From contig NZ_VMNH01000013.1 of assembly GCF_007625115.1 (NCBI RefSeq), positions 1 to 64,000 of the forward strand: 64,000 nucleotides of DNA, in the 5' to 3' direction. This DNA is from Sedimenticola selenatireducens. GTDB lineage: Bacteria; Pseudomonadota; Gammaproteobacteria; Chromatiales; Chromatiaceae. Under the pieces are notes generated by a model that was not told the origin of the DNA, made no database searches, and saw nothing but the letters and a program-made list of their open reading frames with translations. Below are positions 19,401 to 26,926 of the stretch, in pieces. Numbering within the stretch: position 1 is the first letter of the stretch; each line of letters starts with the position of its first letter. Made by a program: the position numbers and the translations under genes.

Positions 19401-19716
19401 GAGTGAGTTGGCACTTGATCTGTTTCAAACGACTAATGGCGTTATGCAACGAGTGAAGCGGGAAGAGAGACTTGCAGCTCAGCGTGTTGAATCTGCAGCA
19501 GCTGCGAATACCGCTGCCATGGATCCAAAAATGCGTGAACGCTATGAGCAGGCCAAACGATTACGCATAGAGGGTGGAAAACTGCAGGCAAAGGGACGTC
19601 TGCAGGAGGCGATCAACATGTATCGTCAGAGTCTCAGGTTATATCCGGATTATCGATTGGAAAAACATATCCAGTTAGTCGATGGGGTATTGAACGGGAA
19701 GGCGTCCACTCAATGA
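13399..19716 (+). CDS. Giant multi-domain secreted protein with PPC, CARDB and carboxypeptidase-regulatory-like domains (2105 aa)
   Basis: Signal peptide at residues 1-26. Carboxypeptidase-regulatory-like beta sandwiches lie at about 30-110, 113-205 and 290-385. A cysteine-rich domain at about 208-275 reads CREWGNNC...CQQQ...CEDKGC. Five PPC-type domains follow (about 394-970), nearly all ending EWGNN. Ca-binding-like loops (DLDGDGRADLTLD near 1014; DLDRDGRADRW near 1505) interrupt Ig-like domains. A CARDB domain lies at about 1687-1795 (VPVRNLGSVAVPEADVVLF, DDLDTVNNE). The final 65 residues (RERYEQAKRLRIEGGKLQAKG...) match the end of the first operon protein. ATG 13399 overlaps the upstream stop. 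All recognised domains are non-catalytic and typical of extracellular scaffolds, so this is probably a surface or secreted structural or adhesive protein. Confidence 0.85.
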   Translation: MMKSLTVRLLHGLLLLGMITSAVVYAEAPGPLAVKVFEQTVDGTRKPLANVRVHIGQRHAATDTQGMAIFEGLPGGSYKLSVEQPDYQTLTQQIVLANGARQAIELTLTPAAVVQWGGRVVIEGLDQPIIGVMVVLDPIQVKSSLSGQAHSITTWDGRFEFIDLPVGRYQLSATAPGFAVISQAVEVLPLDRSKQAEFDAPMVDGVALDICREWGNNCNKPAADLFCQQQNFFESETFRIGNDQPPTRIITSGKLCEDKGCDRFSWIKCVGEPQEPLVLKLQAVTKNISQVIKVTDVVTSQAIPGARLQLAETWPSGLIAEVKSDRSGRAQFNALKLGVVNRQDEKGAVAITRRQATVRVEAEGYVPTVVPLMLSESASELDVSLTPLTELEEVEPNNDLEHGQTVGVGAPIRFKIAERGDKDVFKFRLVESAKLRLSIEDGALDTVIQLRDSDGKLMKEQGGHAGKTNSFESWLNSGSYSVAVTEWGNNASDPEKSMILNVTAEPAVDPNEPNQTLDSARVIHLNQQVSGLIWPVGDRDFYQLEVKQAGILRLSDLHTSLQRHVKIYSNLGKLLAEQGSYANKPLSLEYAVIPGTYVIEMQEWGNNDASLEPYRLAVEMLPDDGVVDPLQEPGEMLAARSLQSHTWFASTILPIGDRDLFSVTIPGAGVLRMQSKGPMQRHLKVFDAKGTLLQEVGAYENKPGELNWHANGPQTVFASIEEWGNNSYSPLPYSMRVWFERADEVDFQQRNESFDQAAPLMPGDTIHGSYLPLGDQDFYVVDIDFPGMLQVSAKSAQQTHLRVFDSQRKMIAESGAYENKTATVRPEVNQGIYYIQVNEWGNNTASTEPYELKLALQRAEPDETEPLVEDEPRLLLDGVAQSFSIDQRGDRDRFLFELAKAGEVKLNIASQVQTLVRVFDDQSGKMIHESGHYNPVKWSLPLKFDGPIRLRIELSEWGNNETSLEPGFIMIDSRGRTLQADHIESTPDGSFPERVSFKKVALKHADPAQRCELDLDGDGRADLTLDSDQAKSGRFPREGRYVVESKCIGADGQVARERLWVQATGNRSREGIALFLNTPMEGQTIDRPVKLAAQVISYSGRPVAGVRYRLDGQALATDYSAPYDVDVNWQTLAAGKHTVEVVAYDANGVEAKVSRQFNLSEYFDISPPNGAVLSGESIRVSWLAPKYGESLLRYRKQGSEEWQTLRGQSGRLRVVELKELDAAVPYEVQPLGGVEDGPVQTLTRVKGLAFSRSRYGANVRRDYDQRVAISVRNNGDEPLSVRLECGKPKDPTLLVGFVGEGSEDKPINLAPGEARDFLLGISAQDVNTADHSVPIRIVSNNGLSDEAEVAVHVRLPHVELAWEDLGPLPLGHGRKLRLRNKGDTITDLQVSSEKNQAVRISPTIQHGLLQSGRSIEFTVTPRFYEGFTGVQSKILARGLDKSFDYPYEMKLAEGERVRRIWLFPGIDPTDEVLRDKEPELIAHAAKAEQLDPAKVDWRRRDNPEDLDRDGRADRWSMNIGEVRWVGDDTDADGEIDFVHADIADDGIFEYSAILEQETWHKTNLVEAWLEMGFSLPWNRTSYHPHDTDIVLNGTVIGSLRDTIPEGNYSFRIPPAALRFDKSGMPGSNKVGINSKHLRGGHYVVNSDFRFKFRLTATPVWTVAKSEADARQSVAQLGGVAIASPDLSISSAELRLDAPTEAKAGDEIKVEIPVRNLGSVAVPEADVVLFRETRGRAREEIARVVVDQVTLHGSATAKMAWKATAGSSKFILVADPDNQLDDLDTVNNEAVFFLPIKGEEKPIKITFNQPKTNVTSATPQVTLDATVNPEAGSVEQSLSIDGGLWSELAPTKEKIRAELLLQPGNHRIELRVVDTEGNSATEAVTVTVNAAEPDARIITPKKAETIAERHAHVMIAIPEKTALVGVRAAGGPWHKAVLAGTEAHVDLPLRFGKQTIDAMVVNQQGVVKPLSVDVVCAAQPKEGEERVVAGAEQQGLLWPNSESELALDLFQTTNGVMQRVKREERLAAQRVESAAAANTAAMDPKMRERYEQAKRLRIEGGKLQAKGRLQEAINMYRQSLRLYPDYRLEKHIQLVDGVLNGKASTQ

Positions 19717-19730
19717 AAAGAAAGCACAAG

Positions 19731-19755
19731 TTATTAATGGATCAATTATTAATGG
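19731..19755 (+). repeat. Tandem 10-base direct repeat before the vWA gene
   Basis: TTATTAATGG occurs at 19731-19740 and again at 19746-19755, a 15-base period, in the only sizeable gap (85 bases) inside the operon. It could be a regulator site or part of an internal promoter. No matching sigma-70 pair is evident. Confidence 0.4.
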
Positions 19756-19801
19756 TTTCAGGTGATATCAGATTCCTGGTCTTAAATTCGGAGGTGGCGT
19801 T

Positions 19802-21943
19802 GTGAACAGGCATGATGGGCTTAAATGGTTGAGTACCGTGCTGTTAAGCGGATTGATATGGAGCAACGCAGCGATTGCCAATACCGGGACTGATGCCTTG
19901 GAAGGGGGCAATGGTGTGGGTGCTGATGCACTTGAAGGTGGCGGAACAATGTCAGCCGATGCGTTGGAGGGAGGCATCAATGCTTCGCCAGTAAAGTGTG
20001 ATGGACAATCACCCTGTATTGAAACCAGCACAGGCCTGCCACTGAAGGTGCTCCCCAGACCTTTCAGTAATATCTATCTGGAGCAGCAGGCCAATGCAAA
20101 TGCGGTGGCAATGGCTAATGTGCAGGCTTTTAGTCCTCTGTATGTGTTCGCCCGTGAAGGAATCGATCTTTCCGACCCATCTGAGCCACAAGGCTGGTAC
20201 CAGGTGGGCAGCAATGCTACGCAAGCTGCGGGTTGGATGCAGGCGCGGGACGCGTTGGAATGGCGTCAGGCACTGGTTGTAGCCTATACCCATCCTGGGG
20301 GTATTGCAGAGGGGCGCAAGCCGGTATTGATGTTTAAGGATGCAGAATCACTGCGCAGTATTGTTGACGCGGAGGATATGGCGTCCAAGGCGGCCGGAGT
20401 GTATGCCGCGGTAGAAAAGTCTGAACCACCTGAGTCAGTGATCAGCATGGAACCGAAGCGCTACATCGATATTAACCGACAGTTTTATATCCTGCCCATT
20501 CTCGATTGGGAACAGCTGGATATCTATGGCGATGAAGTACGCTTGCTCCAGATTGCGGCAGCGGTACCGGGTCAACGTGGTGCTGACACGTTGAATGATA
20601 GCGGCTATATGGATCAGGCCAATACCGGTCGCGAGGTTGATCAGGGCGCTGGACTGGACAATTTGTCGATTGATGTGGTGTTTGTAATGGATACCACCCG
20701 CAGCATGCAGCCCTACATAGATAAAACCCGCGATGCGGTAAAACGCATGGTTCAGGCGACGGGTGACAGATTAAAAGACAAGGTGAAGTTTGGCCTGGTG
20801 GGTTATCGTGATTCAGTTGCGGCTGCTCCAGCGGTTGAGTACACCAGTCGTAATTTCACCCCGGAACTGGTTGATGCCAATGCCTTAATTGATGTGCTTA
20901 CGAATGATGCCAAGGCGACTCCGGCCGGTAGTCTTGACTATGCAGAAGAGGTGTTTGCAGGTGTGGATGTCGGCCTGCGCTCAGAGTGGCGACCTGGTGC
21001 ATTGCGCTTTATTGTTCTGGTCGGTGATGCGAGTGCCCATCCCCGGGGACATCCTCAGAATACCACCGGAAAAGATGAAACAGACTTGCGCCGCGAACTG
21101 GATGATGCGGGTGTTCATCTGATCTCGATTCATCTTCAGGATCAGCGTGCGGCGGAAGATCACAATCAGGCCATTGTTCAGTTTGGCCAACTGGCCCAGG
21201 TTCGTGGTAGTGATGGGCAACAGGCACTGATCGTGGTGAATGCGTTTAAAGAGGGTGATTTTGAAGCGGCTGTTGATAGCGTAGTAGGTGGTGTGGTGAC
21301 CCGTTTTGAACAGTCTCTGGCACTGCGTAGCCTACCACCCCCACCGCCGATGCCGGAGTATGGCGCTGACTTGGATACAGCGACTCAGGGTCAGGTGGCG
21401 ATTAACAAGGTCTGGGAAGCCGCCTTGATCGAATACCTGGGCAAAGGTGCTCGGCCGCCAAAAGATATCGTCGCTTGGGCAATGGACCGGGATCTGCTAA
21501 ATCCAACGGACACCGCGCTGGAAGTCCGTGTGTTGGTTACGCGTGAACAGCTGAGCAGTTTGGTACAGGCGTTGGATCGTGTGCTGGAAGCATTTGAAAA
21601 GTCTGAAAAGAGTCAGGGTCAGTTTTTTGAGGCGCTGCAGAGCCTCTCAGGCCAGGCTATGAAACGCCCGGAAGATTTGGGGCATGCACAGAACTTGGCA
21701 GAAACCGGGCTATTGCCTTCCTTTATACAGAGTCTGCCCTATCACAGCGCTATTCTTTCGCTGACTAATGATATGTATGCCAGCTTTACCCCAGAGCAGC
21801 GGGTTCAACTGGAATGGGGATTAAAGGCCAAGCTGGCTCAGTATGTGGCTATCAATGAAGAGGTGGATGCTTGGCATCGGTTGAATGAGTCCGATCCTGC
21901 CAGTGAACTGGTTCATCCGCTGCATATTGATTATTTGCCGTGA
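19802..21943 (+). CDS. Periplasmic PpkA-like von Willebrand factor A protein with DALEGG repeats
   Basis: A 713-residue protein starting at GTG 19802 behind GGAGGTGG. The signal peptide ends AIAN. Residues 31-58 hold three DALEGG motifs at an 11-residue period. Residues about 95-160 resemble an SH3-like module (PLYVFAREGIDL...WYQVG...GWMQARDALEWRQALV), as in the non-kinase part of PpkA-type proteins. Residues about 290-490 form a vWA domain with the metal-site motif DTTRS (D297, T299, S301) and a later GDA. No kinase domain is present. The C-terminal 200 residues are helical. vWA domains bind protein partners through a divalent metal. The next gene starts inside its stop codon (GTGA). Confidence 0.85.
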   Translation: MNRHDGLKWLSTVLLSGLIWSNAAIANTGTDALEGGNGVGADALEGGGTMSADALEGGINASPVKCDGQSPCIETSTGLPLKVLPRPFSNIYLEQQANANAVAMANVQAFSPLYVFAREGIDLSDPSEPQGWYQVGSNATQAAGWMQARDALEWRQALVVAYTHPGGIAEGRKPVLMFKDAESLRSIVDAEDMASKAAGVYAAVEKSEPPESVISMEPKRYIDINRQFYILPILDWEQLDIYGDEVRLLQIAAAVPGQRGADTLNDSGYMDQANTGREVDQGAGLDNLSIDVVFVMDTTRSMQPYIDKTRDAVKRMVQATGDRLKDKVKFGLVGYRDSVAAAPAVEYTSRNFTPELVDANALIDVLTNDAKATPAGSLDYAEEVFAGVDVGLRSEWRPGALRFIVLVGDASAHPRGHPQNTTGKDETDLRRELDDAGVHLISIHLQDQRAAEDHNQAIVQFGQLAQVRGSDGQQALIVVNAFKEGDFEAAVDSVVGGVVTRFEQSLALRSLPPPPPMPEYGADLDTATQGQVAINKVWEAALIEYLGKGARPPKDIVAWAMDRDLLNPTDTALEVRVLVTREQLSSLVQALDRVLEAFEKSEKSQGQFFEALQSLSGQAMKRPEDLGHAQNLAETGLLPSFIQSLPYHSAILSLTNDMYASFTPEQRVQLEWGLKAKLAQYVAINEEVDAWHRLNESDPASELVHPLHIDYLP

Positions 21944-22743
21944 TTGATGTGAACGTTACCGACCCTGTTGCAAGAGTGAATACATCGCTAGCTGCGAAGG
22001 AAAGCGGGTCGGTGCCACTCTTATTGTTGCAACAAGTGGTCAAGTCCCGGTCACATGCAGGTAGCAGTTTTCAACTTGTAGTACCTGAACTGTCGGTTTC
22101 GCCTGGCGAGTTTGTTGCAGTTGTTGGTGAGAGTGGTTGTGGTAAAAGTACCTTGCTTGATCTGCTGGCACTGATCTCCAAACCTGACGCCGCTGATTGT
22201 TATCGGCTGGTATTTGCAGACAGTGAGCAGCACGATGTGGCTGATCTATGGAGCCGCAATGACGAGTATGCCCTTGCGAGTATAAGACGCCAGCACCTCG
22301 GGTATGTTTTACAGACAGGTGGTTTACTGCCTTATCTGAATGTGCGTGACAACCTGCTTTTACCCATGCGTATTAATCGACTCCCGGGTGGTAGTAAACG
22401 CGTAAAGGAGATGGCAGAACGCATGGGTGTAGCGGACTGCTTGAATCGCCTGCCAGAATCACTCTCCGGTGGTCAACGTCAACGGGTGGCTATATTACGG
22501 GCCCTCTCTCATTCGCCTCGGTTGGTATTGGCCGATGAACCTACCGCTGCCGTGGATAAACGACGCGCCCGGTTAATTGTGCAAGATTTACGCTCGTTGG
22601 CTCGGGATGAAGGGCTATCAATCATTATGGTTACGCATGATCTGGATTTGGTTCATGAAGTAGCGGATAGGACCTATGGATTTGAAGTGAGCCAGGTCTC
22701 GGAAAATGAAACGCTCTCCATCTGTAGCCAAGAGGTGTTGTGA
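21940..22743 (+). CDS. ABC transporter ATP-binding protein, MacB/LolD type
   Basis: A 267-residue ATPase. Walker A GESGCGKST lies near residue 65. The signature LSGGQRQRVAI is near 178, Walker B LVLADEPTA near 200, and the H-loop VTHD near 230. The overall pattern fits the MacB/LolD/FtsE family, which drives mechanotransmission permeases. It starts at GTG inside the previous stop (4-base overlap), and the permease start overlaps its own stop, so it is tightly coupled to both neighbours. An N-terminal extension of about 25 residues precedes the first strand. It presumably forms a 2+2 complex with the permease and powers a periplasmic process rather than solute import. Confidence 0.93.
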   Translation: MIDVNVTDPVARVNTSLAAKESGSVPLLLLQQVVKSRSHAGSSFQLVVPELSVSPGEFVAVVGESGCGKSTLLDLLALISKPDAADCYRLVFADSEQHDVADLWSRNDEYALASIRRQHLGYVLQTGGLLPYLNVRDNLLLPMRINRLPGGSKRVKEMAERMGVADCLNRLPESLSGGQRQRVAILRALSHSPRLVLADEPTAAVDKRRARLIVQDLRSLARDEGLSIIMVTHDLDLVHEVADRTYGFEVSQVSENETLSICSQEVL

Positions 22744-24578
22744 TGGATAGTGGGGTAAGTCAACGACTGAGAGTATTTGGGCTTGCGGCGGCTCACCTGA
22801 AACATGAATGGGTTTTGACCCTGTGTCTGGTATCAGCCTTGGCGGCAGTACTTGCTCCGTTATTAATTTTAATGGGTTTGAAAGAGGGAACGATTGAGAC
22901 ATTGCGTGATCGTTTGGTACAGGATCCAGTGTATCGGGAAATTCGTCCTGCAATTACCCGTACCTTTGACAAGGAGTGGATGGAACAGCTTCAGAGTGAT
23001 GAACGTGTGGCCTTTCTTACAACCACTATTTTACCTGCATCGTCAATGATCCATCTTGTTGCTAATGGTACGGATGCCGAGTTGATTGATCTGGTCCCCA
23101 CCGCAGATGATGACCCTCTGTTACTGGAAAATGATGGGGCAATCCCGCAGGAAGGTGAATGCGTCTTGAGCAATGAAGCGGCAAGACGTCTGGGTGTAAA
23201 AGTCAATGAGTCCATTGTGGCACGCGTCACGCGCAGTCGAGGGGGGCGTTACGAAACAGTTGAACAAGACCTTCGTGTAAAGGCGGTTTTATCATCTCGT
23301 GCAGGGAGTTTGGCAAGGGTATACACGCCGCTTGAATTTGTTGTGGATGTTGAATCTTATAAAGAGGGGCGAGGTGTTGCAGCACGTGGCTGGGCGGGAC
23401 AATCTTCACAGCCGTATATGAGTTTTGATGGTGTGCTGGTGTTATCCCAATCAATGCTTGATCCTGTTCTCCGTACTGGCCTGGTGGTTAATACAGGACT
23501 GCTTAAGGCAGACCCTATGGATAGTGAGGCCTTTGCTTCACTAACTGGTCTCTCCTTGCCTGATGGTTGGTACCCCTACAATCTCTCCATTCCGGCCGGC
23601 AGTGTAAATTATTCAAGCATTGAAGCACTGAAACGAAAACTACGCGGTAGAGAAGCCCTGTTAATTCCCTATGTGAATGATCTGATATTACAGCTACCTG
23701 AAAAGGAGCTTGCCATTGTGGGGCTTTCCATCAATACGGATTGGGCTGAAAAATTGGCTTGGCCCGCCTTGCCCTGGGGACAACTCTCGGCAACTGCACT
23801 GGAGTCGACTCGACTGATGCAGATTCTATTACCAGGAGATGATGTTTCTGTCGGCACTTCGTTAATGGCCACTTTTTATGGTGCCAGTCCGGTGACCTTC
23901 CCCTTGAAGGTAGTGGGTGCACCATCCCAAGTTAAACGAGCGCTGGTTCCAATCGAGCTGATTGGTATGCTGCGTACAGCCCGTGATCGGGCGGTTGTTT
24001 ATCAGGCCGAAACGGATGATCTTGTTCTGCAACGTGCCGGTTTTCGAGGATTTCGACTCTACGCGCGAAATATCGACGACGTCCCATCCCTGGTGGCGCA
24101 GCTTCGGGGGCAAGGTCTGGAGGTTGTTGCGGCTGTGGACGCTATTGAACGTATCCAGGTGCTGGATCGTGGTTTGACCCAGCTCTTTTGGCTGATTGCT
24201 GTATTAGGTGTCGTTGGCGCGAGTGCCGTACTGATCGCCAGTCTTTATGCTGCGGTTGAGCGTGAACGCAAGGACTTGGGTGTTTTGCGTCTGATCGGTT
24301 TGGCGCGTAAGGATGTGTTTCTGTTTCCTGTATTTCAGGGTGCGCTTATCGCCATGTTGGGTGTCGCTCTTGCATGGGGCGGTTATTCACTGTTATCAGA
24401 GGTGATTAATCGCGTGTTTGGGAATGAGTTATCTGATGGACAGGCGATCTGCCGATTGCCAGCAGGCTATCCCTGGTTGGCTATGCTGGCGACTCTCACC
24501 TTGGCAATAATGAGCTCCCTGATTGCCGCCTGGAAGGCGACACTGATTGAACCTGCGGAGGCAATACGTGAAGAATAG
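22743..24578 (+). CDS. FtsX/MacB-type ABC permease
   Basis: A 611-residue inner-membrane protein. One N-terminal membrane helix (about residues 18-42, LTLCLVSALAAVLAPLLILMG) is followed by a periplasmic region of about 420 residues. Three C-terminal helices end the protein (LFWLIAVLGVVGASAVLIASL, FQGALIAMLGVALAWGGYSLL, WLAMLATLTLAIMSSLIAAW). This is the FtsX/MacB topology. The cytoplasmic loop ERERKDLGVLRLIGLARKDV is the usual ATPase-coupling segment. ATG 22743 overlaps the ATPase stop. No membrane-fusion protein or TolC-like gene is in the operon, so a classical tripartite pump is not complete here. Confidence 0.9.
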   Translation: MDSGVSQRLRVFGLAAAHLKHEWVLTLCLVSALAAVLAPLLILMGLKEGTIETLRDRLVQDPVYREIRPAITRTFDKEWMEQLQSDERVAFLTTTILPASSMIHLVANGTDAELIDLVPTADDDPLLLENDGAIPQEGECVLSNEAARRLGVKVNESIVARVTRSRGGRYETVEQDLRVKAVLSSRAGSLARVYTPLEFVVDVESYKEGRGVAARGWAGQSSQPYMSFDGVLVLSQSMLDPVLRTGLVVNTGLLKADPMDSEAFASLTGLSLPDGWYPYNLSIPAGSVNYSSIEALKRKLRGREALLIPYVNDLILQLPEKELAIVGLSINTDWAEKLAWPALPWGQLSATALESTRLMQILLPGDDVSVGTSLMATFYGASPVTFPLKVVGAPSQVKRALVPIELIGMLRTARDRAVVYQAETDDLVLQRAGFRGFRLYARNIDDVPSLVAQLRGQGLEVVAAVDAIERIQVLDRGLTQLFWLIAVLGVVGASAVLIASLYAAVERERKDLGVLRLIGLARKDVFLFPVFQGALIAMLGVALAWGGYSLLSEVINRVFGNELSDGQAICRLPAGYPWLAMLATLTLAIMSSLIAAWKATLIEPAEAIREE

Positions 24579-26220
24579 GGTGCTTTGGTTTCTGTGTCTG
24601 CTGTTATTGGCACTGAATGTCTGGCCAGCGATTCCAGCGAAGAGTATCTATAACCCGAGTCCGGAGGAGGGTGATCTGGTGCTGCCGATGCCCAATGGTG
24701 CTGAACTGGTACTGCGTCCTATCAGGGTGCCAGGAAAAGGTTTCTGGGGTGACCGGGAACGGGTTGTGCAACTGGGTGATGCCACGGGTGGTGCGTTTGA
24801 AGGGGTACAGCAATCCATGGTTGCAGGATCATTTGAAGAACCTGGAAATCAGCGATGGGTAATCTGGCTGGCCAAGTATGAACTGACCAAAGGACAGTTT
24901 GTTGCCGTTATGGGTGCCGAGGCCCTGGCAGCTGCCAGCGGCAACCCGGTAGATATGAAATATGCAGAATTAACGGGGCGGAATTTAAAGCAGGCCCAGG
25001 CAATGCCGCTGTCATGGATAGATTATCAGGCAGTTGAAGATTTTCTGCGTGCCTATAATCACTGGCTGTTTGATCCGGAGCATCCTGAGCGCCGGACTGA
25101 ATTGCCAACGATTGATGGCGTTCCAGGTTTCATCCGATTGGCGGCTGAAGATGAGTGGGAGTATGCGGCTCGCGGTGGTATGGCTGCCTTGAAGGATGGA
25201 ACCTTTAGTGACCGTTTACCTTTTTCACCACGTCAGCTCAACGAGTATGCCTGGCATCTGGGTAATGCGAAAAACAAACCACGCCCGATTGGCCTGCGAA
25301 AAGCCAATCAATTAGGACTGCATGATCTCTATGGCAATGTTCATGAAATGACAGCAGGGCTGTTCCGGCCCGAAATATGGCAGGGAAAGCCTGGTGGGGT
25401 TCCCGTGCGGGGTGCCAGCGTTTCAAGTCCTGTTGGTGATGTGCGCTCGAGTTATAGAACAGAGTTTGATACTTATGCCTGGAATGCAGAAACAAAGGAG
25501 ATGGGATTGCGGCGGACATTCAATATTGGTGCGCGTCTTGCCCTTGGTTCGAATGTGGTAGTTAGCTCATCTACGCGTAACCGGCTTGAAAATGAGTATG
25601 CCGAATACAGAAAAACATTACGTCGCGAAACCCCAGTGGGTCGGACGCTGGATAATCTTGTTAGCCAGGCATCCAGTCAGTTGGATACCGTTGATAGTGT
25701 CCTTAAAAGGCTGCTTGATCGTTATCCGGATGCACAAGATCAAGTTGCGTCAATACAAAGCTATGTCGACACTGCGAGAGGCCAGCTTGTTCAGGCGCAG
25801 CGTGATAACGCCCGCAGTCTGCTGCAGGACGCTTCGCGAAATGGCACAAATTTAAGTGTACTGATCAGTAAACGCGTGACCCTTGATAGAGCTATGGAAA
25901 CGGCCAGTCGTTTGCTGAGTAAATCGACCCGCTATCAGGCACAAGTGGATGCGGTTCAGAAAACCCTTGATGAAAACAGTTCCGCAGCGAATGAGCAGTA
26001 CAAAGCGTATTTGGATAAGGTGCTTCTGATCGGGGAGTATCAGCAGGAATTCAGGGAGCATGCATTCAAGGTGATGCGTGAAAAGAAACTGAGCTCGAGA
26101 GAGAGTCGGGTTTTGGAATTAGCAGAGCAACACGTACAACATTACAGTGAGAACCGTGCGGAGGATAAACCGGGCTGGTTAGCGCAGTTTAATAATATTT
26201 TTAAAGCATTCACGGAATAA
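24568..26220 (+). CDS. Exported SUMF1 (FGE-like) protein with coiled-coil tail, no catalytic cysteines
   Basis: A 550-residue protein starting at GTG 24568 (GGAG upstream), inside the permease gene. Signal peptide at residues 1-24. Residues about 35-330 form a SUMF1/formylglycine-generating fold: YELTKGQFVAVMG, LAAEDEWEYAARGG, LGLHDLYGNVHEMTAG, VPVRGASVSSPVGDVRSSYR, GARLAL. True FGE enzymes use a cysteine pair near the last motif. Here the mature protein has no cysteine at all, so oxidase activity is very unlikely and a binding or structural role is more plausible. Residues about 340-550 are long charged helices (coiled coil). Its place after the ABC pair suggests a periplasmic accessory subunit. 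Confidence 0.85.
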   Translation: MKNRVLWFLCLLLLALNVWPAIPAKSIYNPSPEEGDLVLPMPNGAELVLRPIRVPGKGFWGDRERVVQLGDATGGAFEGVQQSMVAGSFEEPGNQRWVIWLAKYELTKGQFVAVMGAEALAAASGNPVDMKYAELTGRNLKQAQAMPLSWIDYQAVEDFLRAYNHWLFDPEHPERRTELPTIDGVPGFIRLAAEDEWEYAARGGMAALKDGTFSDRLPFSPRQLNEYAWHLGNAKNKPRPIGLRKANQLGLHDLYGNVHEMTAGLFRPEIWQGKPGGVPVRGASVSSPVGDVRSSYRTEFDTYAWNAETKEMGLRRTFNIGARLALGSNVVVSSSTRNRLENEYAEYRKTLRRETPVGRTLDNLVSQASSQLDTVDSVLKRLLDRYPDAQDQVASIQSYVDTARGQLVQAQRDNARSLLQDASRNGTNLSVLISKRVTLDRAMETASRLLSKSTRYQAQVDAVQKTLDENSSAANEQYKAYLDKVLLIGEYQQEFREHAFKVMREKKLSSRESRVLELAEQHVQHYSENRAEDKPGWLAQFNNIFKAFTE

Positions 26221-26230
26221 GAGGTGAAGT

Positions 26231-26926
26231 ATGAAAACCTTAGCAAGAAAAATTATACCGACACTATTGATCGGAGCAATGGTCACGGGTTGTGTAAGTA
26301 ATCAACCAAAAAATGATTCGGCTAGTACAGCTGGATCACCTCAGCCACAGTCAGATTCCAGCCGAACAAAAACGGAAGGCGCTGTTTTTGGTGCGCTCTT
26401 GGGTGGGCTTCTCGGTATGGCTACGGGTGACAAGAAAAATGCTGCGGTCGGTGCGGTGATAGGTGCCGGTGTGGGCTATGTCGTAGGCAATGAGATAGCC
26501 AAACGCAAACAAGCTTATGCAACTAATGAGGAGTTCCTTGATGCGGAAATAGCACGGACAGCCGAGTTTAATCAAACCGCCAGAGCGCATCATGAGCGTC
26601 TGCGTGTAGAGATTGCAGCACTTGATGATGAGGCAGAAACATTACGTGCGCAATATAAATCTGGTCAGGCAAATAGACAGCAAATGCTGGCAAAACAGCA
26701 GCAGTTGAAAGAGAAACTGGACAAAAATAATGAGCTTGAGTCAGTACTGCAAAAAGAGTTTGAGATTAACTCGGAAGTCCTTGCTGAAGAGCGTAAGACA
26801 CGAAATACCGAAGACCCGTATCTGATCGCACTTGAGAAAGAAAATAGTGATCTTAAGGCTCAGATACAAACATTGCGCAATGACAGCACTCAGCTAGCTG
26901 AGATCAATGAGAGGTTGTCAGTATGA
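26231..26926 (+). CDS. Glycine-zipper lipoprotein with coiled coil
   Basis: A 231-residue protein. The lipobox VTGC puts the acylated cysteine at about residue 21. Residues about 50-90 form a glycine-zipper segment (GALLGGLLGMATG, GAVIGAGVGYVVGNEIAKRK), as in the OmpA-associated/YmgG and SlyB-type families, which insert in or span membranes. Residues about 95-231 are a long charged coiled coil. It starts 10 bases after the SUMF1 gene, and its stop overlaps the next lipoprotein (ATGA). It could anchor the complex in the outer membrane and reach across the periplasm. Confidence 0.82.
   Translation: MKTLARKIIPTLLIGAMVTGCVSNQPKNDSASTAGSPQPQSDSSRTKTEGAVFGALLGGLLGMATGDKKNAAVGAVIGAGVGYVVGNEIAKRKQAYATNEEFLDAEIARTAEFNQTARAHHERLRVEIAALDDEAETLRAQYKSGQANRQQMLAKQQQLKEKLDKNNELESVLQKEFEINSEVLAEERKTRNTEDPYLIALEKENSDLKAQIQTLRNDSTQLAEINERLSV

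Noticed and set aside
19802-21943. Naming the vWA protein as the kinase PpkA
   Set aside because: The SH3-like and vWA parts resemble PpkA-type proteins, but there is a signal peptide in place of a kinase domain, and no type VI secretion gene is nearby.
21940-24578. Complete MacAB-TolC efflux pump
   Set aside because: ATPase and permease are separate here and there is no MacA-like fusion protein or TolC, so only the ABC core resembles it.
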